Under the pieces are notes generated by a model, which made no database searches, was not told the origin of the DNA, and was given only the letters and a program-made list of their open reading frames with translations. Positions 50,704 to 62,573 of a stretch of 64,000 bases of DNA are shown piece by piece. The stretch's first letter is position 1; every line of letters starts with the position of its first letter. The DNA is from Adiantum capillus-veneris (taxonomy: Eukaryota > Streptophyta > Polypodiopsida > Polypodiales > Pteridaceae). Both the position numbers and the translations under genes were made by a program. The DNA lies in NCBI GenBank assembly GCA_014529385.2, contig CM043962.1:86709180-86773179 (forward strand), in the 5' to 3' direction.

Positions 50704-50830
50704 GGATAGGACACTCACCTACATCCTTATAAACAAGACAAAAAAATTTGTTAGCCTTAGATATGTATCATAGGTGTCAACGAGACTATCAATTGCTATC
50801 CATGTCAAAACTTAAAAACTATTAGATTAA
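50704..50830 (-). repeat. Dispersed repeat DR1, partial inverted copy
   Basis: The minus strand reads TTTTGACATGGATAGCAATT, CGTTGACACCTATGATACAT, GGCTAACAAATT and TTGTCTTGTTTATAAGGATG, in the DR1 order. It is truncated relative to copies 1 and 3. Confidence 0.8.
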
Positions 50831-50999
50831 CTACAATCCTACTAAGTTCTAAATTTCAAGAGTTTGGTATATTTTTGTCAAAAAACAAGGTTTTGAACAA
50901 CTACCGTGGGATACAAAGAGGCACTGACATAATCAGAGGTTAGAAAGAATGTTACTTTCAAGATAAAAGTTTAGTTTCTTCTTCTTTTTGTTTAACTTT

Positions 51000-51110
51000 C
51001 TTGGCTTCTATCAAAAGACCATCACCCATTTTGATGGGCATGGCAGAAGTGGTTTAACTTTCTTGGCTTCCATCAAAAGGACACCCCTTTTGATGGGTAT
51101 GGCATAAGTC
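51000..51110. repeat. 62-bp imperfect tandem duplication
   Basis: TTTAACTTTCTTGGCTTC-ATCAAAAG...TTTTGATGGG-ATGGCA occurs twice at about 50992 and 51053. It resembles, inverted, the blocks at 38640-38800 next to DR1. Confidence 0.75.
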
Positions 51111-53652
51111 GTTTTCTCAAAACCACTCATTAGATTTTTTAGTTATTTCAACCAATGTCAATCTTTTTGTAATAAGAGAGAACCAACCTACATTTTTTTA
51201 AAGTCTAGAATTTTGGAGCTAAAATTGGAGAGCTGTTATATTTTTTATTCTAAATGGTTGTTTTAACTCGAGATTCTTAAAAATCTAGGTATTATTTTGC
51301 TCAAAATTTCACAGCCCTTCACCATAAGAGCAATTAAGACCTTTCTTCACAAAAGCATGTGTATTCATCAAAGCCATATAGTCAACTCATGCACCATGAT
51401 ACCAATTATAAAGATAAATCTTTTCAAATCAAACTCTATCAATGTCTAAACCAAGATACAATTCCTCTACTTAATACTTGAGCAAAAGCGATAGCCTAAG
51501 CACTTACCAAGGTTAGATTAGGAAACTAGAAAGGTCAAATGCCAAATCACAATCAAATTTTTCAATTTAGTTCAAGTTTTTATAATCACCAGCCAAGTTT
51601 CTAAACTACAAATGGTTACTCTTTCTACATTGGATTAGTAAAGGCCCATTTAGTTTCCTCAGATATTTCACTAGATCCTAGTATGATCAAAACTGAAGGA
51701 TCCTTTAGTAGCATTAAGAGCTTTAGCCTTAGATCACAAGAACTACTAGTTTACTCAAAAGGTCCAATAAAAAAAGTGCTAAGTAGACCATTCTGTCCGA
51801 GCATGCCATAACAAGGAAATCATGGCTAGGTTAGACACATAAGAATATGATAGAAGAGCAAGTAGCCACACAAGTCAGAACACGCCCTAGTATCTCCAAG
51901 TACTATTAAACTCAAAAGTCATAAGTTACAATCAAAAAATCTTTCAGTCAAAATCTTAACCTATGTCAAAACCATTAAAGATGTTAAAGAATGCATGTGA
52001 TTTCTTAATAATTTTTGGCTTGCTTAAGCATAGTATATACTCCCAGTATATGGTGATAAGTATCCCCAAAATATTCCCAATTTGTCTTATAAGAAACAAA
52101 CAAGCAAAATACACTTCTCTTCCATTATATATTCTACTAATTATTCAAGAGTGCCCACTAATGTCAAGTGCAAGGGCCTTGCTATGCACTGTGTACGAGC
52201 CACAAAGGCTCCAAACACACAACCTTGCTATAGGAAATCTCAATGGATACAGAAGGTGTATCACTCACTTCACTATGTGGTGAGGAAAACTTGCACCGCA
52301 GTGAAGAGGGAGCTTGCCTCTATTGCTCAACCACCTTGCCATAGTTGTACCTCCATTGCTGCTCTATTGCCCCTCCCTCTCATGCTCATGCACTCATACT
52401 CATAGGAAATAAGAAGATAAGGTGAGAGATAAGGAGAGAAAGAGCATTGCATTAGTACTTTGAGAATGAAGAAAAACTAGGTTACAAGGCTTTTATGTGT
52501 GAATTCAACGTAAAGCAAGTCATTTAAGGATGGAAATGTAAGAACAAGCAGGCTTGGTAGGTTGAGATGCATGAAATTATGAAGGTTGCATTGCCAAGTA
52601 GAGAGTATAAATCAAGTATCTATTAGGGACCGACATGAATTAATGAGCTAGAGTATTGGCATTATTAGCTTGTCTCGGAGCAGTCAACATCTACACTAAA
52701 GTTTAAAGTGTGATCTAGACATATGTATTGAGTTCACAAAATCACATATTAAGAGTAGTTACCCTATTGGTTCTTGCTAGTTTCCAAAGATTAGCGATCT
52801 ATGCATTTATGGAAGTGATATGGTGAGCATAATACAATGCATATTCAAAAAATGATTTTTGGAAATTGTCATGTGTACTCTTTTTTTTCCTAATAAAGAA
52901 TGCATGGTTGCTTAATGCCATGTGCAAGTTCTCATTGCACTTGAGTGTTTGATTTACAGTTGATTAGAGTGCACCCTTAAGGCATTTATTATTCACACAC
53001 ATGAAGTGAAGTGATGATCGTTGAAATCCTACCACAAATTTCTTTCTCATTAATTTGGGCTCCATTTTTATCTACTAGTCAACTTCTACCTTCAAATTTT
53101 GCTAAGGTTTCTACTATTAATTCATGCACAAGATTAGTTGGCCTAAGGTCAAAAGTTAACCTAAAATCGTGTCATTTTCCTTAAGGAAAAACTAATAAAG
53201 TTAAACTCCAAAAAAATTAAATTATGTGAGTTACTGTTGGTCCTCAATTTATACTTATCCACTTATCAAAGCATGCATAATGACATGATCTCACGCACAT
53301 CATGCCAACAACACAAACACATGAATGATTTGTCAATAAAATCAAACAAGAAAGCAAGGCATGGAAGAATTACATAGGTTCTTGTACTTGAGATGTCCTT
53401 GGATGGATGGAAATATCATCTTAGAAGCCGCATGACAGTGGATGGCCAAGCTAGTCTCCATGCTCTTGTTCACTACACGAAAGAAAACCAAACAAAACAC
53501 TATACCTCAAGGAGTCACATCAGTGTGAAAAGAATTCACTTATTCACTAGAAGCAAAAATAGAAACAAATTGGATAACACTAACATACCTATCGCTTACC
53601 CCACAAACAATGATCAAGGTAAGAGAATGTTGTATAGATAAGCCAATAATCC
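51111..53652. other. Long AT-rich region, no gene recognised
   Basis: Frames up to 107 codons (51963-52405) lack coding character or motifs. No repeats of the kinds seen elsewhere were noticed. Confidence 0.4.
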
Positions 53653-55572
53653 TTAGACTAAACCTCTATCCTCATTGCGAAGAAAAATAAAGTCATCCCC
53701 AATGAGACTATGAGTTTCATTCATGCCATCTGATAAATCGTCCTCATCATCCAATACACATAGGCTCACTAGGAATTTCACTAGGTGTGGGTACTCATCT
53801 TGCTCAAAAGGATAAGCTTGTGCAATTTGGGAGATGTTCTCCACTAGGTAGGGATCACTTGTAGTCAATAGACATATCAATCATTCTAACTCCTGATAAT
53901 TTTCCTAACATGATAGTTTAGTTACCACATCCCATTCAGGGGTAAGTACATGGTATATCATGTGAAACACTCAAGAAAAGTAAAGAGGATACCTCTCACC
54001 AAAAGTAGAAGTGGGTGACTTTGGTGAACTAGCCATATTTGTGCAAATAGATGGATTTTGGTCAAGTTGCAAATAACATAAGGGTTGTTTCATTGTGTGA
54101 TGTGACATTGCGAGTTTTGGGCTTTGGGTGGGATCGTGTATGCACCTCACTCTCGTTGCTAGATGGATCCCAATCCTCTACTTTTTGTTTTTGTTTTGGT
54201 TTGATTATAAGGCTATATACATATATAATCCCTAAGATTTAGAAGTTAAGAGGTCAAAGAGGAAAGTGCAAAGGGAAGTGAGCAAATTATTGATATGAGT
54301 AAGTACTCCCCCCTTCCTTAGGTAGACCATATCTTTTGGAAAGATGTCATCACTTTTTGAAACCAATTGTTCTAGGTTGTAAGAGGTGAGGACTTTGGCC
54401 AGTAGTTTCCTCCCACCCTAGATGCTTCATCAAGTTGTAAGGGTGGTAAGGTACTCTCCCATGAACTAGCTTGAAATGTTTCTTTGGGTGATACATTTAC
54501 AATGGATGTTGTAGAAATATTTGTGTTTTTGTGGAGATTGACAGTGGAGGTGGATGTTTTGTAGAATCTTTTACATCTATGGATGAATTACATGAGGATA
54601 TAGAAGCTTCATGTGACTCCCCCCTTCCTGAGCTAGGTGGAATAGATTGTTCTCGCTTCAAAACCCAAACTAGCTCTAGGAGAGGTGTGAAGTATTGTGC
54701 GATCTTTTCTTTCCCATGGTTCTCAACATACCTTGGAGTTGGAAGATTTAACATACATGGTATAGTAGGTGATAAAAATGAACACATATTACGTTTAGAT
54801 ACCCAAATGTTGTCATAATATCCTTTGGTTTCAATAGCCATTTAGGAACCCAACACAATGTAACCTTGCATTTCTTGAGACGAGTGGACGATTTCTTGTA
54901 AGATTCTTTTTTTAATGAGATTGAAGAGTATAAAGGTTCATTGATGAATCCTTAGGGACCCACTGATATGTAGCCCTTGTCAATTGGGTGCAACACTGTT
55001 TGTTTTAGCCATAGAAGTTGAAGCTTTAGAAGGATGTTCTAACTTCTTGATTATATTATGTTTCCTTATCGTGTGTCCCCTCAGGATGTAGATAGCTCAA
55101 GGGCCATCTCTTGAGTGGTAAGGTTGAGGGATGTTTTTTAAGTTGTGATACTCTCAGCCTCAACTTGGAATGCATGAGTAACTCCAAGATTAGCCTCTCA
55201 TTGGTGTCTTATATTTTGCTATCAATTCAGGCTTATACCTTTTCCAATTCTGTTTGTGCCTTGGTTTCCTTCTTTTTGATGGATGGCATGTAATTCCTCT
55301 TGGCTTAGGAGATCTTTTCAATTCACTCCCATTAGGAATCCAATGGTTTTAACTCCATCTAGAATCTCCACATGAATGGTATCTTGTGGGGAAATTTCAC
55401 ATACCCTATATGGTCCTTTTCTAACATATTTCATTTTTTTCTTTTTGTTATACACTCCATACATAAGGGCTTTATCACCAATCTTGATATCTTTGTGCTT
55501 TAAATGGAAGTCCAACCATTTAATTCTCCTATCCTTCTCCACAAGGGTGCTACCATATACATGTGGTAGTGA
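53653..55572 (-). pseudogene. Minus-strand gypsy relic: integrase C-terminal domain and downstream sequence
   Basis: At 55572-55318 the reading IKWLDFHLKHKDIKIGDKAL, then VYNKKKKMKYVRKGPYRV, resembles the C-terminal domain of gypsy integrase. Leftwards come coding-like minus-strand blocks at 54841-54497 (WVLKREQSIPPSSGRGE), about 54480-54320 (VGGNYWPKSSPL) and 53880-53653 (LCVLDDEDDLSDGMNETHS) of unknown identity. Stops separate them. They may be a 3' ORF or 3' region of the same element. Confidence 0.5.
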
Positions 55573-55774
55573 TGTGTGTGAACACACTAGGACTGCCAGG
55601 GCATTTTTCCCCTCTTTAGGAGGTTTTTTTCCCTATGCATTGTGTATACGCCCATCACTCTAGGGCTATCTATCTTTCCAACGCACACTAAGTAATACAC
55701 TCTCAATTGTGTGCCTTGAGCTTCCTTCATCTTCTCCAAGCCGTGTGTGTTTTCTTGCAACCCTAATTCCAACA
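55573..55774 (+). repeat. Copia-type LTR, about 200 bp
   Basis: Starts TGTGTGAACACACTAGG, cutting the minus-strand integrase reading, and ends CTAATTCCAACA; a PBS follows. Its 3' tail is shared with the LTR relic near 40160. Start is approximate. Confidence 0.7.
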
Positions 55775-55788
55775 ATTGGTATTAGAGG
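55775..55788 (+). other. Primer-binding site after the LTR
   Basis: ATTGGTATTAGAGG follows CCAACA directly and resembles the TGGTATCAGAG initiator-tRNA site. Confidence 0.8.
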
Positions 55789-56600
55789 AGTTCTACCAAG
55801 CATCAAGCGAACTTATCCGAGCAAGCTCAAAACCGAGCAAAGTTATCAAGTGTGTTTCTCACGTATATATATACTTCTTTTCTAAAATAGATATCATAGA
55901 GAGAGAAAAATTTCTCTAAACCCAAACAATAAATGTCAGTACCATTGCTTGCCAATCATGATTATACAAATCTAGTCGTCCTTATACATGTCACCATTGC
56001 AAGCAAAAATATGTTTTTCTGGAAACTTAAATATAGATCAAGTGAACAGCTTAGTTCGCAGAGATGGAAGATGCGACTCCTTTCCATTTTGGATCATTGT
56101 TTGGAAAAATCTAGCAGATGTCTAGAAGGCCATAATTTTTTTGCGGCAAATTTCAATCTCTTTTGAGCTTGTGTCTGCTCAAGACAAGGTGGTAAGGAAA
56201 TCTTGCTAGTTGGATGGAGGTAAAGATCGTATTGACATCACATTTTTGCAGATGATAGAGACTTGACAAACCAAGAGCTACCATGTATGTCCATTAGGAA
56301 GAGCGTTAATAAGTGAGAAAAGATGCTTAGATATTCTCTCTCTCTCTTTATAAGAAATAAAGAGTAACAATATCACTATCACCGACTATTTTCATCATAT
56401 ACAAAACAAATTTACAAAAAAATGTTGAGCTTGGAGAATCTTCAAGAAAAAGTCTTTTCACTTTCAGGGACCAAAGATGACTAGGTCTACATCAATATTT
56501 GACTTATTTTTCTTCTCTTTCACTTCATCTTGTGCATTCTCCCACTTAAGTTTTAGTCCTCATGAAAACCAAGCAAATGTGTGAGCACAACCAAACTACC
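55789..56600 (+). other. Leader and possible gag start of the copia element
   Basis: A frame from ATG 55933 (77 codons) contains FFWKLKYRSSEQL, weakly like copia gag WKLKL, but is too short to be sure. No further gag or pol sense follows. Confidence 0.35.
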
Positions 56601-56607
56601 ATGTAGG

Positions 56608-56608
<1 letters not shown>

Positions 56609-56681
<73 letters not shown>

Positions 56682-56942
56682 ACACACACACACACGACTC
56701 TCTAAATTTTTTTGAGTCTCTTTCAATTTTTAGATTTCAATTAGTCCGCTAAAATATAGTTCTAAGAGTCGATTGAAAACTCAAAACAACCAATTGAAGG
56801 GAGGGAAAGAAGGATAAAAACCGGTTTGAAAATTCAAGAAAATAGAGCTTATTTGTAAAAAAATGCCGTTATTTTGAGAAATTCCTCTATGGATGTTTGT
56901 GAAATTGATTTTTCCCGAACATTGTCTAAAGCATGTGAATTG

Positions 56943-57024
<82 letters not shown>

Positions 57025-57035
57025 GTGTGTGTGTG
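56609..57035. repeat. Microsatellite pair: (CT)n(CA)n and (GT)n
   Basis: (CT)n then (CA)n at 56609-56695; (GT)n at 56949-57037 with a few interruptions. A T-rich spacer lies between. Confidence 0.95.
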
Positions 57036-57189
57036 TCTGTGGCATGCTGAGCATACACTCATTAGAAGTATAACAAGCTGACATTTGTCCAAAAATGATT
57101 TGCAGGAAAATCCCAGCAGCAGTACCACAAAGTAAAACTTACTTTAGCAGCGCTACATTCCAAAGAGGCACCTACCTAAGATTAGTTAA

Positions 57190-57405
57190 GCTAATTCTCT
57201 AGAATCTCAACATCCCCATCGTCAATCTCTGTTTGCAAATCCTTGGGATCCTTGCCATCCACAGAGCAACCCACATAAACGCAGTACCGAGAATTTTCTT
57301 TATTGTGCCAGCAAGCTCCTTTGCCATTGAACGGGGACTCATCAAATGGGCAATCTCCATCACATCATTAAGAGAAATGTTGCCATTGTGATTGATGTCT
57401 TAAAT
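57190..57405 (-). pseudogene. EF-hand-like gene fragment
   Basis: The minus strand at 57399-57364 encodes the 12-residue loop [12 protein letters not shown], with acidic/Asn residues at 1, 3, 5 and 12, Gly at 6 and Ile at 8, followed by VMEIAHLM. In a shifted frame the sequence goes on with [18 protein letters not shown] and [17 protein letters not shown] to a stop near 57195. Either a frameshift or an intron separates the two. EF-hands bind calcium. No full protein could be assembled, and the parent family is unknown. Confidence 0.5.
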
Positions 57406-58485
57406 GTATAAGGACGAGGAAGAGGAATCTATAGATCAAAAACTAGTTAAGAGCTCATGGGGCACACTACCCTGTTGCCAATGCTAGGACTGAGGAGCAA
57501 GCAACAGAAGAAGAAAAAATCAATCGAGTGCTGCAACGGCTTGCATGGTCAGATTAGTAGGAGGAATTCTGACAATGCAATTATGAGAGTAGCCAAAAAT
57601 TAGGCCTTCCCAATCTTAGAACAAAGAAAAATGTTGCAAAATTATCAACATTTGCAAGATGAAAAGTAAACAATTTATAAAGCTCTGAAGAAATTTGAAG
57701 GTCGTGAAGCATATGGAAGGTCGAACATGTTCCAAGTTAACCTTACCAATAAATTTTTGGAGGCGTTGAGACCTCTCAAAGACTCTGCACAATGTGAAGT
57801 AGCAAAGCTTGTCCAACTATGAAGGTCGAGATATTGATGCCACGATAGAGTGCGCAAAGTGAAAATGTAAGTGAGGCCAAGGCACAAGGCAAGAAAGCAA
57901 ATGTCATTGGATGAGCGACTGCTCTGTTGGGTAATAACTGCTCCATTGATGGAATATGAGAGCACGTTGATGCAATGTTGGAGAAGGCAAGGTTGATTTT
58001 ACATACAGAGGACGACAAGAGTGAGATCACATCTATGAGGGAGATGAAAAATTTCTACTAAAGAGATTGCAAGATACATCATGTAAAGGATATAGCTACA
58101 CCGTCCAAGCATGGCTATGGCAGTCCTGCTCACCCAATCGATGCTAATGCCTGCGAGGTATGGTGTGAACTAGAGAGGGCCGGGGCGTGTCCTCTTTGGC
58201 CCATTTTCTCAATTATTTTAAAAGAGCATATATAAGCTAGCATAAGCATTTAGATGAAAATGGGTCTCTTGAAGGTGATGAGCCTGAAATAGGACCACAA
58301 AAGGTAGGCTATGGCGCCCATCTTCTCGCTGTCGACGGGTTGAAGCAGGAAGGAGGAGGCCGCGAGTCTCACTCCATCCACATAAGCATCCAGGATTATG
58401 TGTGCACAATCCCGAGAATATGACCCCGACAAGCCTGTGACTTTGACAATGGCAGCTCTCACTCACTCGTCTCTCTCTCTCACTC
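57406..58485. other. Region with weak coding character, no gene called
   Basis: A plus frame at about 57690-57800 (FEGREAYGRSNMFQV, FLEALRPLKDSAQ) and a minus frame at 58462-58250 look protein-like but match nothing I know. Stops limit both. Confidence 0.3.
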
Positions 58486-58664
<179 letters not shown>

Positions 58665-58690
58665 CCTGGTTCAAGAATAGGGAGGCCACC

Positions 58691-59113
58691 ATGACGACCA
58701 GGTTGAAGAAAAACAGGAAGAAGAAAGTTCACGTCAGTGCAGGCCACCGAAGAATTGGCAAGCACAGAAAGCGGTAATGCAGGAGGTATGCACCACCATC
58801 GCATTATGTTCAAAAAATATCACCCTGGGTACTTTGGGAAGGTAGGTATGTGCTACTTCCACGAGACAATGAACAAGTTCCACTGTCCCATTGTGAATGT
58901 GGATTGTCTCTAATTCTCGCTTCTGCCCGACTTTGTGAAGTCTGCTCCGGAAGGAAAGGGGCCCTTGCTAGATGTCACACAGTTTGGGTACTTCAAGGTG
59001 CTAGGTAGAGGTGATGCTCCCCCACTCCTCTAGTCATTCAAGCCAAGTTCTTCTCTAAGCTTGCGGAGAAGAAGATCAAAGAGGTTGGTGGTTCCGTCCT
59101 TCTCACTGCTTGA
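58691..59113 (+). pseudogene. RPL27A: 60S ribosomal protein uL15 (L27a) pseudogene
   Basis: Starts at ATG 58691 with [26 protein letters not shown], then a small deletion and frameshift in the glycine-rich segment. Another frame continues with [29 protein letters not shown], a stop, LLPDFVKSAPEGKGPLLDV and TQFGYFKVLGRG. After a further shift it ends with KIKEVGGSVLLTA and TGA at 59111-59113. Total length fits the 146-residue family, where the protein sits near the peptide exit side of the large subunit. No intron is present, consistent with a processed copy, though some plant genes for this protein may lack introns. The frameshifts make it non-functional. Confidence 0.95.
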
Positions 59114-59624
59114 GGTTAGATCTTCCCTTCTTCTTACGTGTAGGCGGATGACGAGGCATTTTTTGCTTCTCAATTTAGTTGTAAAGGATTTTTGTATGAT
59201 CAAGACTTGCAGAGATGTCACCTTCCAAAGGGCTCTTGCTGCACCAAAAAATTTGCCTCCTCAATACGGCTCAAGTACGATCCTGAGGTTGTTACGCTGA
59301 TGGAGAAAAGGGCATCCTACGATATAGAGGCTCATACTGCAGCTCGCCCTCCCTGCTGATACCTATGTGGCGGATTGCAATGATGAAGAAGACCACGTCG
59401 CTGGGGACATAGCGATGAACATGAGAAGCACGTCAGTATCAACACCATGATTGCCTCTATACTCAGGGCCGTTTCTGTCATGAAGGTGAAAATACTATTG
59501 CAGAGCACTAATGGGGCGAGAGACGGTCTATAGTAAAGTGTATGGAGCAACCTCATGGGAACAATGTAGTAAGCTTAGAGATAGTAAACCTAGTGATGAT
59601 TGAATGTAGCCGACTTTCCCTTTA

Positions 59625-59627
<3 letters not shown>
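59114..59627. other. Spacer between ribosomal pseudogenes with coding-like debris
   Basis: A plus reading near 59145-59345 (QDLQRCHLPKGS, LKYDPEVVTLMEKRASYDIE) looks protein-like but I cannot name it. It could be part of a third captured or retroposed transcript. Confidence 0.35.

Positions 59628-59690
<63 letters not shown>
59628..59690. repeat. (GA)n microsatellite
   Basis: Pure AG run of about 60 bp directly upstream of the eS26 pseudogene. Confidence 0.97.
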
Positions 59691-59693
<3 letters not shown>

Positions 59694-59761
59694 GTCACGA
59701 TGAAGAGGAAGCAGTTGCGATGGAAGCAGTCACGACGATAGTGCCACAATGGTAGCGCCAC

Positions 59762-60109
59762 AACGATGGATGTAACAAGCATGGAAGAGGCCACACCAAC
59801 CCCATCAGGTGCTCCAATTGTGGGCGATGTGTGCCCAAGGACAAGGTTGTCAAGTGGTTTCTTGTAAGGAACATTGTTAAACAAACTGCTGTGCAAGATG
59901 TGCAGGATGCTTGCGTTTATGATGAGTACACACTTCCCAAGATTTACGCCAAAAAATGCAGTATTGTGTTTCATGCGTCATCCACTCACGTTGTCCGTTT
60001 GAGATTCCGCACAACAAGAAGAGTACGAGAGCCACCACAGAGGTTTAGACGCAAGAAGGATATGCAAAATCAGAATCAATGTACCAATGTTCATGTTGTA
60101 AGGAAGTAG
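59762..60109 (+). pseudogene. RPS26: 40S ribosomal protein eS26 pseudogene
   Basis: Reads [20 protein letters not shown], then [33 protein letters not shown], a short frame-shifted stretch where the family MQYC zinc-ligand segment should be, then [12 protein letters not shown] and a TAG at 60107-60109. eS26 lines the mRNA exit channel of the small subunit and binds zinc through CxxC pairs; the first pair (CSNC) is kept. The N-terminal MTKKRRNxG part is degraded and no initiator is clear. No introns interrupt the copy. The compensating frameshifts near 59955-59990 and lost start make it a pseudogene. Confidence 0.95.
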
Positions 60110-60303
60110 AGAGGTGTCTAATTAGTGCATAAGACAAGAAGAAAGAAGGCTCATAAATTTTGACTTCTATCATAGAACTCTTGGAAGACGCATGCTATGA
60201 GCATTGCCACTGTGGTTGAAGCCATCAAATGGATGGACTTTGGGTGACTTTTGAGTCTTTCGGACGGGCTTGTATATGATGTTTTGGAAATGTCTTTCTA
60301 AAG

Positions 60304-60368
<65 letters not shown>

Positions 60369-60730
60369 CGACTTTCTTTTGAGACTCTGAGTGCATGACA
60401 GAGAGAAGCCTTGCAAGTGAACAAGACAAACACTCAAAATTCACTAAACTCGACCGCTGAGAGTGAGTGACTAGTGCTCAATTTGTTTTTTTTCCAAAAA
60501 CTTGTCAAACCTACATGTTAGAAACAATTGAGGTAAACTACTAAATCTGAAGGTTTTTATACAAATTTACACTAATTTTTTTAAATTTTGGAGGTTTTTT
60601 CACCAACTATAAAATTTAGAGGTAAATCTCTAAATTTGTAGGTGGGGTTACACTAAACCTAGGTTTTTGTTACACTACACCTAGGTTTTTTTGAGCATTA
60701 TGAGTGACTTATAGAGGTGGCGCTAAGTCT

Positions 60731-60735
<5 letters not shown>
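60110..60735. other. Spacer with (GA)n
   Basis: (GA)n at 60310-60366. The repeated CACCTAGGTTTTTGTTACACTA-like phrase occurs at about 60652 and 60677. No gene. Confidence 0.6.

Positions 60736-60814
<79 letters not shown>
60736..60814. repeat. (GA)n microsatellite
   Basis: Uninterrupted AG run. Confidence 0.97.
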
Positions 60815-60816
<2 letters not shown>

Positions 60817-61034
60817 ATTGGCTAGATTGGTTGAGAGCATGCACACCCCTTCCATGCAAAGCTCGCTGCCCAGTGGCGGAGTCAGGCCCACTTTGTGAAA
60901 CTCTAGAAGAAGGTGGAGGTAGGGATTGTTGAACAAGGGCATCAGTGCATCAAAGTCAATTTTGACATGAGACCAGAAAGGCTGGTTTTTGAAAAGATTC
61001 CTCGAGTGTGATCCCGCAATTGTGGAAGACGAAC

Positions 61035-61188
<154 letters not shown>

Positions 61189-61359
61189 CCAAAATCTTCA
61201 TCTTTGTTCTTGCTGAAAATTGGGGTCGAGGTGATTGCGAAGGCATTGCATAAGAGGTGATTGCCAAGCTGTTGCATGCAAGTGGTGATTATCGTTCATG
61301 TCGCCAATACCTTGTGATCTTCATCACCTCTCCCACCCTTGCCCACAAAGCCCTCGTGA

Positions 61360-61980
61360 TTGGGGCCTCCTCTTTTGCAACTCACCATGAAAACTCTAAA
61401 AGAGTCCGCAGTCCATGAAAACTATTCTTTTCAAGTATGTGATGTGAAGGATGTGATTAGCATCTATGCACTTTCTATCGCTTTTGTGATACAACATTAT
61501 AGAATAACTAATGCATTCAATTTGCATCCATTAACTCTAATGGGAGAGCAGGTGAAGGTAAGCTACTAAACTTGCTAGTGGGAACAAATCTTCCTTCTCA
61601 ATCATGGCCAATGTCAATTCTAGAAGGTTCGCATTGCTATTGAAAGCACACAAGGCATTAGAATGAAGGACACACTAGTAATAGTCCGATGGTCCCTACA
61701 GAGTAGTTAGTATACTACATGCAATGCCTTCACAAAGGAGCCTACACATGGCACTCAAGCAAGCAAAGGATATCATTCAAGTTCAAGAGCTACCTATGCA
61801 TTATGATGGACATGTGGCATTTGAGTTACCATCTTTTGATCTATTTGTGCATGAAATTATGACAATTGCAACATGTAAATTTACCATGGAGAACAAGTTT
61901 GCACAAATAGAGTTTTGGAATATGCTCAGGAAGATGGTTCAGAAGCAAGGATATGACTGTGTATCAATGTCTGCGTGAAC
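61360..61980 (+). other. Two coding-like frames of unknown family
   Basis: 61360-61569 (VCDVKDVISIYALSIAFVIQ, NAFNLHPLTLMGEQVKV) and 61724-61978 (ELPMHYDGHVAFELPSFD, MENKFAQIEFWNMLRKMV) have amphipathic, protein-like composition and lie in the same direction 150 bp apart, possibly as exons. I recognise no family. They precede the copia element at 62574. Confidence 0.4.
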
Positions 61981-61983
61981 ACA

Positions 61984-62080
61984 TTAAAGGAAGAGTATGG
62001 ATCTTTTGTTTGAGACTATTTTAATGTGTGTGAACACATTAAAGGAAGAGTATGGCTCTTTTGTTTGAGACTATTTGAGA
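61984..62080. repeat. Imperfect tandem duplication of about 55 bp
   Basis: GTGAACACATTAAAGGAAGAG followed by TATGG-TCTTTTGTTTGAGACTA occurs at about 61985 and 62040. Confidence 0.88.
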
Positions 62081-62573
62081 TGCAACATGGTTACTTTGCT
62101 ACACTAACTCTATAGAGTACTATTGAGATCTTGATCTAATCTTCTTCATTGCTTATGCTCGCTTGGTTTCTTGTTCGCTCGAAAGTACTCGCTTGAGGAT
62201 TAGGATTCCTCATATTAGAGCAAGTTGCATCCTCCCAGGCTTAGTCGCCAACAGCTCCAACACACGCCTGCTCACTTTCTTCAATTTTTATGAGCTTTGG
62301 TGAGCATTCACAAGTCGACAAAAATTTTGAGTGAGCTCGTAGAGCCTAGTCTACTCCTCAGATTTTAGATTCGGGCTCATTTTGACTTCCATTTCCACTA
62401 CGGTCAGGTCTGCACAAGCAATTTTGTCATTTTATGCAAAATGTCTATCAGCGCCAATTACTGCATAACATGTCCCATACAGTCTGCTGCGGGTTGTGCT
62501 ATATAGCACATGCTAGTCTCACTCACTTTCTCCTCATTTAGGGCAGTTTTCACATCAGTTGCAGGCATTTTCC
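62081..62573 (+). other. Upstream region of copia element, possible LTR and degraded PBS
   Basis: CATATTAGAGCAAG at about 62212 recalls a decayed initiator-tRNA PBS. If so, the LTR would lie before it and the leader after it. No partner LTR is available in the window. Confidence 0.3.

Noticed and set aside
58250-58462. 70-codon minus-strand frame with protein-like composition
   Set aside because: No family recognised and no continuation on either side.
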